This document shows positions 1-7,034 of a stretch of DNA of 34,890 nucleotides, piece by piece. The DNA is from Mucilaginibacter sp. (GTDB lineage: Bacteria; Bacteroidota; Bacteroidia; Sphingobacteriales; Sphingobacteriaceae): NCBI GenBank assembly GCA_028287975.1, contig JAQBOP010000377.1:1-34890 (forward strand), read 5' to 3'. Both the position numbers and the translations under genes were made by a program. A model generated the notes under the pieces. That model made no database searches. It had not been told where the DNA came from and saw only the letters and a program-made list of their open reading frames with translations. How positions within the stretch are numbered: position 1 is the stretch's first letter; every line of letters starts with the position of its first letter.

Positions 1-372
1 GCGGGCTAACAGGATGTGCTCACGAGTTTGAGGCATTGGACCATCAGTAGCAGCAACAACGATGATAGCACCGTCCATTTGAGCTGCACCTGTAACCATG
101 TTCTTCACATAATCAGCGTGACCTGGACAGTCAACGTGAGCGTAGTGACGGGTTGCAGTTGAATACTCAACGTGCGCTGTATTAATGGTAATACCACGCT
201 CTTTTTCTTCAGGAGCCGAGTCGATTGAATCGAATGAACGAGCTTCTGAAAACCCTTTATCAGCTAATACTTTAGTAATTGCTGCAGTAAGGGTTGTTTT
301 GCCGTGGTCAACGTGACCGATTGTACCGATGTTTAAGTGCGGTTTACTGCGGTCAAACTTTTCTTTTGCCAT
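1..372 (-). CDS. tuf: Elongation factor Tu, N-terminal part (runs off the window)
   Basis: The minus-strand frame opens at an ATG at 370-372 and stays open to base 1, giving the first 124 residues of EF-Tu, the GTPase that delivers aminoacyl-tRNA to the ribosome. The P-loop GHVDHGKTT lies at about residues 19-27, the switch I region with [12 protein letters not shown] follows, and the G3 motif DCPGHADY is present. The C-terminal two thirds lie outside the window. The gene follows four tRNA genes on the same strand, 67 nt after the last one, and no promoter was seen in that gap, so it is probably co-transcribed with them. Identification is certain from the sequence. Confidence 0.99.
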   Translation of the reverse strand, partial: MAKEKFDRSKPHLNIGTIGHVDHGKTTLTAAITKVLADKGFSEARSFDSIDSAPEEKERGITINTAHVEYSTATRHYAHVDCPGHADYVKNMVTGAAQMDGAIIVVAATDGPMPQTREHILLAR

Positions 373-439
373 GATTTATTTTTATTATTTGTAGGTTAAT
401 TTATATTCTTAATTGTTATTATATACGTTTATACGTTGA

Positions 440-510
<71 letters not shown>

Positions 511-593
511 TTATTTTAGTTTGCAGTTTTCCGTTTGCAGTTATCAGTTATTTAACTGCCCACTGTAAACTGGCTACTGCCAACTGTAACTGA
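511..593. repeat. Degenerate AACTG/CAGTT-rich spacer between tRNAs
   Basis: The spacer between tRNA-Thr(GGT) and tRNA-Gly is built from imperfect units of CAGTT and AACTG, such as TTGCAGTT, GTAAACTG and CAACTGTAACTG. These can pair with one another and fold into hairpins. No gene is seen here. A related spacer lies at 666-746. Confidence 0.6.
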
Positions 594-665
594 GCGGAAG
601 AAGAGGTTCGAACTCTCGACCTATAGCTTGGAAGGCTATCGCTCTACCAACTGAGCTACTTCCGC
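594..665 (-). tRNA. tRNA-Gly (anticodon TCC)
   Basis: A 72-nt cloverleaf with acceptor GCGGAAG/CTTCCGC, anticodon stem ATAGC/GCTAT around loop CTTCCAA, and T-loop TTCGAAC. Anticodon TCC reads GGA/GGG glycine codons. No CCA is encoded. It is the third tRNA of the four-tRNA tuf operon. Confidence 0.97.
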
Positions 666-746
666 TTAAATAAGTTCGCAGTTTACAGTTTCAGTTAGCA
701 ATTTAAACTGCCGGCTGCTTACTGCAAACTGCTTACTCCCTTTTGT
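666..746. repeat. Degenerate AACTG/CAGTT-rich spacer between tRNAs, second copy
   Basis: The spacer between tRNA-Gly and tRNA-Tyr repeats the same degenerate theme as 511-593: GCAGTTTACAGTTTCAGTT, AAACTGCCGGCTGC and ACTGCAAACTGC. It contains pairing CAGTTT/AAACTG arms. No ORF or other gene is evident. Confidence 0.6.
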
Positions 747-826
747 GGGGGGAGAAGGATTCGAACCTTCGTAGCCGAAGCAACGGATTTACAGTCCGTC
801 CCATTTGACCGCTCTGGTATCCCCCC
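747..826 (-). tRNA. tRNA-Tyr (anticodon GTA)
   Basis: An 80-nt class II tRNA with a G-rich acceptor stem (GGGGGGA/TCCCCCC), anticodon stem ACGGA/TCCGT around loop CTGTAAA, and the extended variable arm expected of bacterial tRNA-Tyr (GCTTCGGC region). T-loop is TTCGAAT. Second tRNA of the operon. Confidence 0.97.
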
Positions 827-927
827 GTTTGTTTAATTAGTGAATGCTTTCATGAGGATTTATTGAATAATGAACTTTAACATTCACTCATTCTATAATT
901 CGCTCATTCACTCAATGAATAAACAGA
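827..927. repeat. Low-complexity TTCACTCATT spacer
   Basis: The spacer between tRNA-Tyr and tRNA-Thr(TGT) is a different simple-repeat tract, with recurring CATTCACTCATTC and TGAATAATGAA-like units that are complementary to each other. No gene seen. Confidence 0.5.
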
Positions 928-999
928 GCCTCCTATCGGGATCGAACCAATGACCTACTGATTACAAGTCAGTCGCTCTACCAGCTGAGCTAAGGAGGC
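928..999 (-). tRNA. tRNA-Thr (anticodon TGT)
   Basis: A 72-nt cloverleaf with acceptor GCCTCCT/AGGAGGC, anticodon stem ACTGA/TCAGT around loop CTTGTAA, and T-loop TTCGATC. Anticodon TGT reads ACA/ACG threonine codons. It is the first tRNA of the tRNA-tuf operon, about 150 nt downstream of a good promoter match. Confidence 0.97.
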
Positions 1000-1155
1000 T
1001 TACTATATACCTATATATTACTGCGATCATAAAGATCATCCAGGAACTAACCGCAAAAAATCGCCGGCTGTTATTAAGGTTTATTATTTTTTATTTTAAA
1101 GAACCACTCCTCTTTTGTTCAAGGAGTGCGATACACACCTCTCCGAAAGGGATTG

Positions 1156-1185
1156 CAAATTTACAAATAAATAACGCCCCACAAA
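1156..1185 (-). promoter_or_regulatory. Predicted promoter of the tRNA-tuf operon
   Basis: Read on the minus strand, TTTG (1185-1182), an 18-nt spacer, then TAAATTTG (1163-1156) match the primary-sigma consensus of Bacteroidota (TTTG near -33, TAnnTTTG near -7). It lies just after the hpf terminator and about 150 nt before the first tRNA. Transcription would start near 1150. No mapping data are available. Confidence 0.7.
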
Positions 1186-1197
1186 ATTTTTTATAAA

Positions 1198-1232
1198 AAA
1201 AAATCGACAGCCTTTTAAGCGGTCGATTTTTT
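1198..1232 (-). terminator. Intrinsic terminator after hpf
   Basis: Arms AAAAAATCGAC (1198-1208) and GTCGATTTTTT (1222-1232) pair across a 13-nt loop. On the minus strand the stem is followed by a long T run and lies 24 nt after the hpf stop codon. It separates hpf from the tRNA operon promoter. Confidence 0.8.
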
Positions 1233-1256
1233 GGAAATATTATGGGTTTTTTATCG

Positions 1257-1604
1257 TTAAAATTCCTCTTCGGTTGATGCCAGTACGGCCTTTTTAACCT
1301 CTTGAGCAGCAATCTCTTTTCGTTTTTTATGCTTTCCTATCTGTTTGCGCAAGCTTTCAATGGCAAGGTCTGTGGCCTCTTCAAAAGTTTTACATTGTTC
1401 TTTCGCAAAAATCTGGTTGCCGGGCAACTGCAGCTTTATTTCTGTTATCTTATTTGCCTCGTCTTCTACATTTTCAAGCTTTAAATAAACTTCTCCATTT
1501 ATAATGTTATCATAAAAGGTCTCCAGCTTATCGGCTTTCTTCTGTATAAATTCCAATAATCCTTTGTCTGCAGTAAAATGAATTGATTGCACTGTAATTT
1601 TCAT
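1257..1604 (-). CDS. hpf: Ribosome hibernation promoting factor, short form
   Basis: The 115-residue protein has the S30AE/HPF fold: an N-terminal beta strand MKITVQSIHFTAD, a helix, then GEVYLKLENV and EIKLQLPGNQIFAKE strands, and a basic C-terminal helix KQIGKHKKRK. These proteins bind the decoding region of the small subunit and inactivate ribosomes in stationary phase or starvation. The length suits the short form, without the dimerising C-terminal domain of long HPF. It starts 12 nt after the xerC stop codon and has a strong Shine-Dalgarno sequence, which is rare in this phylum. A terminator follows. Identification is firm; regulation by the SD is inferred. Confidence 0.95.
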   Translation of the reverse strand: MKITVQSIHFTADKGLLEFIQKKADKLETFYDNIINGEVYLKLENVEDEANKITEIKLQLPGNQIFAKEQCKTFEEATDLAIESLRKQIGKHKKRKEIAAQEVKKAVLASTEEEF

Positions 1605-1607
1605 GGT

Positions 1608-1616
1608 TCCTCCTTT
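1608..1616 (-). promoter_or_regulatory. Strong Shine-Dalgarno sequence of hpf
   Basis: The minus strand reads AAAGGAGGA, four nt beyond GGAGG before the hpf ATG, directly after the xerC stop codon. Most genes in this window have no such site. Bacteroidota ribosomes normally hide the anti-SD, so this site is notable. Confidence 0.85.
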
Positions 1617-2507
1617 TTATGCCTTTGGATGGGCTAGTTTATAAATAGACTTTAATCGTTCAACAGAGTTATGCGTATAAATCTGGGTGGCACTTAAGTT
1701 GGCATGGCCCAGTAATTCTTTTATCGCATTTAAATCGGCGCCAGCATTTAACAGGCTGGTTGCAAAGGTGTGCCTCAATACGTGGGGGCTCTTTTTATTT
1801 TGAGTTGATATGTGGGATAGATATTTCTGCACTGTTAGATAGATTAGCTTTGGATATGCATTTGCCCCTTTATCAGTAACGATTAATGTTAATGAATTGT
1901 TACCGAAATTTTCACTTTTCTTTAACTCATTGTATTTCAGTAACAAGTGACGCAGTTCCTGGTTAAGGGGTATTATGCGCTCTTTGTTGCGCTTACCCAA
2001 AACCTTTACCGTACCCTCGTAAGTATTGATATCGCTGTCTTTTATACCCAGCAATTCGGCAAGGCGCATGCCTGTGCCAAACAGCATTTCAATAATGAGC
2101 TTATCACGGGTGCCTTTAAAATCATCGGTAAAAACCTCGCCGTTATCCAGCATCTGGGTAAGGCGCGCGTCTTCGACAACAACAGGCAGGTGTTTGGGTA
2201 TTTTAGGGGTGTTGATCTTTGATGCCGGATTAACGGTCAATATCCCCTCCTGTACTAAAAATTTAAAGTATTTACGCAGCGTGGCTATCTTGCGGTTAAC
2301 AGACCGGGCAGTAAGCTGCTGGTTCATTAACTCAACCATCCAATTGCGGATGTGGTAATGGCTAATTTCTTGCGGGTGTGTTATGGTTTGATCAGGATGG
2401 TTAAGGAAACCGATAAATTGATCAAGATCTGACCGATAGGCAGATACCGTATGCGGAGAGTACCGTTTTTCGAATTTAATATATTGTATAAAACGCTCTA
2501 AAAACAT
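1617..2507 (-). CDS. xerC: Tyrosine recombinase XerC
   Basis: The 296-residue site-specific recombinase would resolve chromosome dimers at dif. It has an N-terminal SAM-like DNA-binding domain (about residues 1-85, starting FLERFIQYIKFEKRYSPHT) and a catalytic domain. The active-site set is complete: R148 in GTGMRLAE, K172 in LGKRNKER, H242 and R245 in HVLRHTFA, H268 in LLGHANL, and nucleophile Y277 in TQIYTH. The start abuts a strong hairpin (2509-2552), leaving no room for a normal ribosome binding site. The gene lies between rpsU and hpf, so it is a core xer gene rather than a phage or transposon integrase. Confidence 0.95.
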   Translation of the reverse strand: MFLERFIQYIKFEKRYSPHTVSAYRSDLDQFIGFLNHPDQTITHPQEISHYHIRNWMVELMNQQLTARSVNRKIATLRKYFKFLVQEGILTVNPASKINTPKIPKHLPVVVEDARLTQMLDNGEVFTDDFKGTRDKLIIEMLFGTGMRLAELLGIKDSDINTYEGTVKVLGKRNKERIIPLNQELRHLLLKYNELKKSENFGNNSLTLIVTDKGANAYPKLIYLTVQKYLSHISTQNKKSPHVLRHTFATSLLNAGADLNAIKELLGHANLSATQIYTHNSVERLKSIYKLAHPKA

Positions 2508-2508
2508 A

Positions 2509-2552
2509 AAAACTATTTGTACATCTCAATAAATGAATGTACAAATAGTTTT
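2509..2552 (-). terminator. 16-bp perfect hairpin between rpsU and xerC
   Basis: Arms 2509-2524 (AAAACTATTTGTACAT) and 2537-2552 (ATGTACAAATAGTTTT) are perfectly complementary with a 12-nt loop. On the minus strand the stem ends in five T residues directly followed by the xerC ATG at 2507-2505. It probably terminates most rpsU transcripts, with xerC-hpf made by read-through, and would also block initiation at xerC. Confidence 0.8.
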
Positions 2553-2596
2553 ATATATGTTAGCAAGAAAAACTGAAAAAATTCTTTACAGAATAA

Positions 2597-2791
2597 TTAG
2601 ACAGTTGTTTCAAGGTTCATGTTTTGCTTGTAGATGGCATGTTTGATCTCGTGACGACGAGATACAGATTTCTTTTCGAATGCCTGACGACTGCGCAGTT
2701 CGCGTAAAACACCAGTTTTCTCAAATTTCTTCTTAAAGCGTTTTAACGCTTTGTCTAATGATTCGCCTTCTTTAACGTTGATAATGATCAT
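2597..2791 (-). CDS. rpsU: 30S ribosomal protein bS21
   Basis: The 64-residue protein (MIIINVKEGESLDKALKRF at its start, very basic throughout) is bS21. A longer reading to an upstream ATG at 2833 is excluded because a consensus promoter lies at 2821-2851 and a strong SD at 2803-2811; both point to the ATG at 2789-2791. In Bacteroidota, bS21 helps hold the 3' end of 16S rRNA so that the anti-SD is hidden. The gene has its own promoter with a leader of about 25 nt and is followed by a hairpin before xerC. Confidence 0.97.
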   Translation of the reverse strand: MIIINVKEGESLDKALKRFKKKFEKTGVLRELRSRQAFEKKSVSRRHEIKHAIYKQNMNLETTV

Positions 2792-2802
2792 AATTCCAAA
2801 AT

Positions 2803-2811
2803 ACCTCCTTT
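2803..2811 (-). promoter_or_regulatory. Strong Shine-Dalgarno sequence of rpsU
   Basis: The minus strand reads AAAGGAGGT, complementary to the anti-SD, 11 nt before the rpsU ATG. Work on Flavobacterium johnsoniae, as I recall it, links such an SD to autoregulation by bS21: ribosomes lacking bS21 expose the anti-SD and preferentially translate rpsU. Confidence 0.85.
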
Positions 2812-2820
2812 CAGGGACGG

Positions 2821-2851
2821 CAAATGTACGCACAAAGATTTGATTTACAAA
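2821..2851 (-). promoter_or_regulatory. Consensus Bacteroidota promoter of rpsU
   Basis: On the minus strand TTTG (2851-2848), exactly 19 nt, then TACATTTG (2828-2821) match TTTG-N19-TAnnTTTG perfectly. Transcription would begin near 2816, giving a leader that holds little more than the SD. Confidence 0.85.
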
Positions 2852-2887
2852 CAGGTTTTTTGAAAATAATGAATTGAATTTATATAA

Positions 2888-3556
2888 TTAAACTACCCAT
2901 CCATAAAGTTCTATCCATTGCGCCCAATAGCCTTTCACTTTTTTATAAACAGTAAAGTGTCCGCCAGCACAATCAGGGCCACAATTTTCACTGAAATAAA
3001 ATAAGCAAATAGTGTCATTTCGTAAAAAAACAGGCCTTGATATAGTTAATATTCCATATATACCCATTTCATTAAAATGGCCCCATGCTTTTTCTCTAAA
3101 GGCTTTAGAAATTTTGGTTATAGTATCTATCGGTATAACTTTTGAATCTGGTAACAAGCCATCGCTCCACTTATAGTTTCGCATTTTTTCGAGCTCAGAT
3201 AACACATAGCTAACTTCTTTGTCCGATAACACTAAAGAGTCTTTTTTAATATTTGTATACCTGCTATTGTCTTTGTCAGCCGACAATCCAATAGGTTGCC
3301 TTAAAACTATTTTTTTGTTGCCCGCCCGATCTGTGTACAGAATGCTATCAGTTCGATATGTATAAAAAGCAGGTTTTTTATTTCTCGTAAGTATGTTGTG
3401 CATAATGTTTGTCGGAGTGCTGCCTACACTATCCTAATAAAAAACATTCTTGCGATTAATTATATCGTTAACAAAGTTTTTATCCTTGCGACTATTTTGA
3501 GCGTAAGCCATATGCCCAACAAAAGAGAACAGCAATAAGTAGACATATAATTTCAT
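2888..3556 (-). pseudogene. Exported protein gene interrupted by one in-frame amber codon
   Basis: One continuous frame runs from ATG at 3554-3556 to the stop at 2888, broken only by TAG at 3434-3436 (codon 41). The first part is a clear signal peptide (MKLYVYLLLFSFVGHMAYA, likely cut before QNS). After the TAG the frame continues without shift into a 171-residue reading from ATG 3403, which has no signal peptide of its own. No family is recognised. The C-terminal part has CGPDCAGGHFTVYKK and a Trp/Tyr-rich end. The frame intact on both sides suggests a recent nonsense mutation, a sequencing error, or rarely read-through. The downstream ATG alone would give a cytoplasmic fragment. Confidence 0.75.
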
Positions 3557-3715
3557 GGTAGGTTTTGATTAGGTTATTGCAAGTTAGATATAACAATCAA
3601 AAAACGTGGATATTCATTGAAAATTACAGGACCTGCGGCAAACATTTTGAATTGCATTACTGTTTAATCTATTTATATTTAAGCTCGGAAAAACCCCAAT
3701 CTATCTAACCAATAA

Positions 3716-5296
3716 ATGAACAAAGACATCACCGCCCAACCGCTGTATAAAAATTATTTACAAGGCGGCGGCGAAATGGGAAAACTTATGCGCCGGTACG
3801 ACTGGAACAGTACTGTTTTAGGCAACCCCGAAGGCTGGTCGCAAAGTTTATTAACCACTATCGGAATTTTACTAAACTCGCGTTTCCCGATGTTTTTATG
3901 GTGGGGCGAGGAGCTGATCCAGTTTTATAATGATGCTTACAGGCCCAGCATGGGGCAGGGTGGCAAACATCCAAATGCGTTGGGCCAACGCGGGGCCGAA
4001 TGCTGGCCCGAGATCTGGCCTGTTATAAAACCATTGATAGATAATGTATTAGCGGGCGGTGAAGCTTCATGGAGCGAGAACCAATTGATCCCCATCTATC
4101 GAAATAACAAATTAGAAGATGTTTACTGGACATTTAGCTATAGCCCTGTAATTGACGAGACCGGCAAGCCGGGTGGTGTATTGGTAACCTGCAATGAAAC
4201 CACCGAGCAGGTAAATGCATACAACAGCATACAAAGTGCCAAGAACGAGTTGGAATTTGCCATTGAAGCTGCCGACCTGGGTACCTGGGATCTTAACCCC
4301 AAAACCAACAAGTTTATTGGTAACCATCGCTTAAAACAATGGTTTGGCCTGAGCGGCGATGAAGAGGTTGACTTAAATAGCGCCATAGCTGCCATGGCCG
4401 AAGAAGACCGCGAACGTGTTTCGGACGCTATTACCAAGGCAATGGCAAAAGGATCGGACGGAAATTATAATATTACTTATACCATACAGGATCGTGAGGG
4501 CATAAGACGGATTGTTGAAGCAACGGGCCGCGCCAAGTTTGATGCCAATGGCGATGCTTATCAATTTAGTGGGATATTACAGGATGTTACCGAAGAATAC
4601 CAGCTGCAGGTGCGTAAAGACGAATTTATCAGCGTAGCCAGCCACGAGTTAAAAACACCCATAACTTCGCTTAGCGCATCTATACAGATCTTGCAAAAGC
4701 TGGTTAAAACCAACCCGGGATCAGATAAAGTACCGCTGTTTGTTAACAAGGCCAGCAACAATTTAAGCAAACTGACACACCTGCTTGACGACCTGTTAAA
4801 TGTAACCAAGATCCAACAGGGGCAGTTGGCCCTGAATATAAACCGGTTTGACCTGGTTGACCTGATCAAAGACAGCTGTGATCATATCAACCCGCTAAAC
4901 GAATATGAGTTTGTTTTTATAGGAGACCAGCAGTTAATGATCTATGCTGATTACAGGCGCATTGACCAGGTGATGGTTAATTTGATAGGTAATGCTATTA
5001 AATACTCGCCGCAATCAAAACGGATTGAGATCACCGTCTTTCATGATGACGAAACGGCTACCGTCTCCGTGCGCGATTTTGGTATCGGCATTAATCCACA
5101 AAAATTACCGCATTTGTTTGACCGCTATTACCGGGTAGATGCTTTTGGCCACCAATTTTCTGGGCTTGGCCTGGGGTTATATATCAGCGCAGAAATTATT
5201 GCCCGCCACAACGGCAAAATAGGCGTTGACAGTACAGCAGGTAGTGGCAGTAATTTTTGGTTTAACCTGCCAATTGACGATAAATTGAACCTTTAG
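3716..5296 (+). CDS. PAS-domain sensor histidine kinase
   Basis: The 526-residue kinase has no membrane segment. An N-terminal PAS-like domain (about 20-165) carries the pattern DWNSTVLGNPEGW, SRFPMFLWWG and FYNDAYRP. A second PAS domain spans about 175-295. The HisKA domain has the phosphoacceptor H310 in SHELKTP. The ATPase domain has an N box near 422-426 (NLIGN), G1 DFGIGI at 454-459 and G2 GLGLGL at 483-488. It should autophosphorylate in response to a cytoplasmic signal and pass phosphate to a response regulator, but none is encoded nearby, so it is an orphan. The input ligand is unknown. The ATG at 3716 gives the expected domain start. Confidence 0.92.
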   Translation: MNKDITAQPLYKNYLQGGGEMGKLMRRYDWNSTVLGNPEGWSQSLLTTIGILLNSRFPMFLWWGEELIQFYNDAYRPSMGQGGKHPNALGQRGAECWPEIWPVIKPLIDNVLAGGEASWSENQLIPIYRNNKLEDVYWTFSYSPVIDETGKPGGVLVTCNETTEQVNAYNSIQSAKNELEFAIEAADLGTWDLNPKTNKFIGNHRLKQWFGLSGDEEVDLNSAIAAMAEEDRERVSDAITKAMAKGSDGNYNITYTIQDREGIRRIVEATGRAKFDANGDAYQFSGILQDVTEEYQLQVRKDEFISVASHELKTPITSLSASIQILQKLVKTNPGSDKVPLFVNKASNNLSKLTHLLDDLLNVTKIQQGQLALNINRFDLVDLIKDSCDHINPLNEYEFVFIGDQQLMIYADYRRIDQVMVNLIGNAIKYSPQSKRIEITVFHDDETATVSVRDFGIGINPQKLPHLFDRYYRVDAFGHQFSGLGLGLYISAEIIARHNGKIGVDSTAGSGSNFWFNLPIDDKLNL

Positions 5297-5353
5297 TAAA
5301 CCAAAGCAGCAAAATTTGGTTAGTTTTATTTATCCACTTAAAAATATCAGCCG

Positions 5354-5899
5354 ATGAAACTCTTTTTTGCCATCCTTCTTTCAACCGTATATTCGTTCTG
5401 TTTTGGCCAGTCTAAAGCGGATAGCTATAATATAGGTATTGTCTTTTTGCCATCGTTTAGCAGCCCCTGCAAGCTGATTGTTAAAAACACGCCCGATTCT
5501 ACATTTATCGACCTGACCATACAGCGAAAACAAGGGCGTAATCTAATTATCAGCGATGCCGCGTTTGTAAAAAAGGAAGACCTGGCCCCGCTAACCGATT
5601 TCTTAAAAACATACGGCTTCCCCATAAAAGGCAAGGCGGATACCATGGCTGTACACAAGGGCTCTTTCTTTAAAGGCGATACTACCACTATCTACGAATT
5701 ATATACCGGCGCCGATGGCGTAAACGTGTATGGGTTGCTTGACCAAAACGATGCCATCAGGAAGTTCGCTTTTTGGTCGCCTAAAAAAGAATCTGATAAT
5801 CATAAGCTGGTAGACATTCTATTCGCTATCATGGATGGAGGCTTAAAGAAGAAAGAGAGCCGCACTTACATTAAAGCTCTAAAAGCCTATTTTAATTAA
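5354..5899 (+). CDS. Hypothetical exported protein
   Basis: A 181-residue protein with a signal peptide MKLFFAILLSTVYSFCFG, likely cut before QSKADS. The mature part is about 160 residues of mixed alpha/beta character with no motif I recognise. It follows the sensor kinase by 57 nt on the same strand and could be co-transcribed, but no functional link is visible. It would be periplasmic or, less likely, surface located. Confidence 0.75.
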   Translation: MKLFFAILLSTVYSFCFGQSKADSYNIGIVFLPSFSSPCKLIVKNTPDSTFIDLTIQRKQGRNLIISDAAFVKKEDLAPLTDFLKTYGFPIKGKADTMAVHKGSFFKGDTTTIYELYTGADGVNVYGLLDQNDAIRKFAFWSPKKESDNHKLVDILFAIMDGGLKKKESRTYIKALKAYFN

Positions 5900-5939
5900 A
5901 CACCGCAAGAAACGGGTTTTATGGTGTTCTGCAGGCTGG

Positions 5940-5947
5940 TACTTTTG
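5940..5947 (+). promoter_or_regulatory. Predicted -7 element of the AraC-MGMT gene
   Basis: TACTTTTG matches TAnnTTTG, with a TTTT about 19 nt upstream as a weak -33 element. Transcription would start near 5953, almost on top of the ATG at 5957. This favours the ATG at 5969 as the translation start. Confidence 0.5.
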
Positions 5948-5968
5948 TATCAATAAATGATAACGATC

Positions 5969-6820
5969 ATGGAAACGCAGAACGAAATTGATTATAAAAG
6001 AATAGCCGAGGCCATAGAGTTTTTACGACTTAACTACAAGCGCCAGCCAACGCTTGATGAGGCGGCCGAACATGTTAACCTGAGCCCCTTCCACTTTCAG
6101 CGGATGTTTAAGGACTGGGCCGGCGTAACACCCAAACAATTTTTACAGTACCTGAGTATCGGGCATGCCAAATCGATCTTGAAAGATAAAGGCGTTTCGC
6201 TATTCGATACCGCTTTTGAAACAGGCCTTTCAGGCACAGGCCGTTTGCATGACCTTTTCATAAAAGTAGAAGGCATGACGCCCGGCGAATACAAAAACGG
6301 TGGCGAACAGCTATGCATTAACTATAGCTTTGCCGAAAGCCCTTTCGGGACAATTATTGTAGCATCAACCACCAAAGGCATTTGTTATATGGCTTTTGTT
6401 GATAGTAATAACGACGAAGCTTTTGTCGAACTGAAAAAGCAATTCCCCAATGCACAGTACCACCAGTTTTTAGATACCATTCAGCAAAATGCCCTTTATA
6501 TCTTTACGCAGGACTGGGGCAAACTAAGCGATATCAAGCTGCACCTTAAAGGTACGCCGTTCCAACTGAAGGTTTGGGAAACGCTGTTAAAGGTCCCTAT
6601 GGGTAAATTGGTAACCTATGGAGGCCTGGCCGGTAATTTGCAAAACCCTAATGCAAGCCGCGCGGTCGGTTCGGCAGTGGCGGATAACCCGGTAGCGTTT
6701 TTGATCCCTTGTCACCGCGTTATAAAAGCGACGGGCGAAATCGGGCAATACCATTGGGGCAGCCAACGCAAAAACGCGATGATCGGCTGGGAAGCGTCTA
6801 AGGCTTTCGCTGGGGTATAA
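5969..6820 (+). CDS. AraC-type regulator fused to O6-methylguanine-DNA methyltransferase (Ada without its N-terminal zinc domain)
   Basis: An AraC helix-turn-helix pair lies at about residues 15-110 (numbered from the upstream ATG 5957), with NLSPFHFQRMFKDWAGVTPKQF. It is followed by a methyltransferase domain with PFQLKVWETLLKVPMGKLVTYG and the acceptor motif PCHRV, cysteine C252. The protein would remove methyl groups from O6-methylguanine by suicidal transfer and activate repair genes. Full Ada has an extra N-terminal Cys4 zinc domain, which is missing here. A partial copy of such a domain is encoded separately at 7035, and AlkB follows. I prefer the ATG at 5969 because the predicted promoter leaves almost no leader for 5957. 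Confidence 0.9.
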   Translation: METQNEIDYKRIAEAIEFLRLNYKRQPTLDEAAEHVNLSPFHFQRMFKDWAGVTPKQFLQYLSIGHAKSILKDKGVSLFDTAFETGLSGTGRLHDLFIKVEGMTPGEYKNGGEQLCINYSFAESPFGTIIVASTTKGICYMAFVDSNNDEAFVELKKQFPNAQYHQFLDTIQQNALYIFTQDWGKLSDIKLHLKGTPFQLKVWETLLKVPMGKLVTYGGLAGNLQNPNASRAVGSAVADNPVAFLIPCHRVIKATGEIGQYHWGSQRKNAMIGWEASKAFAGV

Positions 6821-6828
6821 TCGTTGTT

Positions 6829-6935
6829 TTGTTTCACGCGAGTGTGAAACAAATGAAACAAGTGAAACAAGATTTCGACTTAACTATTTGCAAGCAAGCT
6901 ATTTGCAAAAAATCGGTGAAACAAAATGAAACAAA
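6829..6935. repeat. Dispersed TTGTTTCAC palindromic repeat, copy 1
   Basis: The element opens with the inverted repeat TTGTTTCAC (6829-6837) and GTGAAACAA (6844-6852) around GCGAGT. Direct TGAAACAA units and AAGATTT follow, and it ends AAAAATCGGTGAAACA and ATGAAACAA. A diverged copy lies at 21393-21490. It sits between the MGMT gene and the Ada-like gene, and has no ORF. Confidence 0.75.
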
Positions 6936-7034
6936 GCATAAGGCAGTAAATTTATAGCTAAAAAAGTTATAAATATCTGTATATAAGATGCTTGTGTTTT
7001 GTAGATTTTTAATCAGAGTGAAACGAAATTAATT

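Noticed and set aside
1091..1312. A 73-codon minus-strand frame over the hpf terminator
   Set aside because: It covers the terminator and tRNA promoter and overlaps hpf out of frame. Not a gene.
1617..2507. The tyrosine recombinase as an integrase of a mobile element
   Set aside because: It sits in a core rpsU-hpf locus, has XerC length and motifs, and no attachment repeats or cargo are present.
2792..2833. A 14-residue N-terminal extension of bS21 from an upstream ATG
   Set aside because: It overlaps the predicted promoter, lies upstream of the predicted transcription start, and ignores the strong SD aimed at 2791.
6829..6935. Repeated GAAACA words considered as a CRISPR array
   Set aside because: Unit spacing is irregular, there are no unique spacers of constant length, and no cas gene is present.
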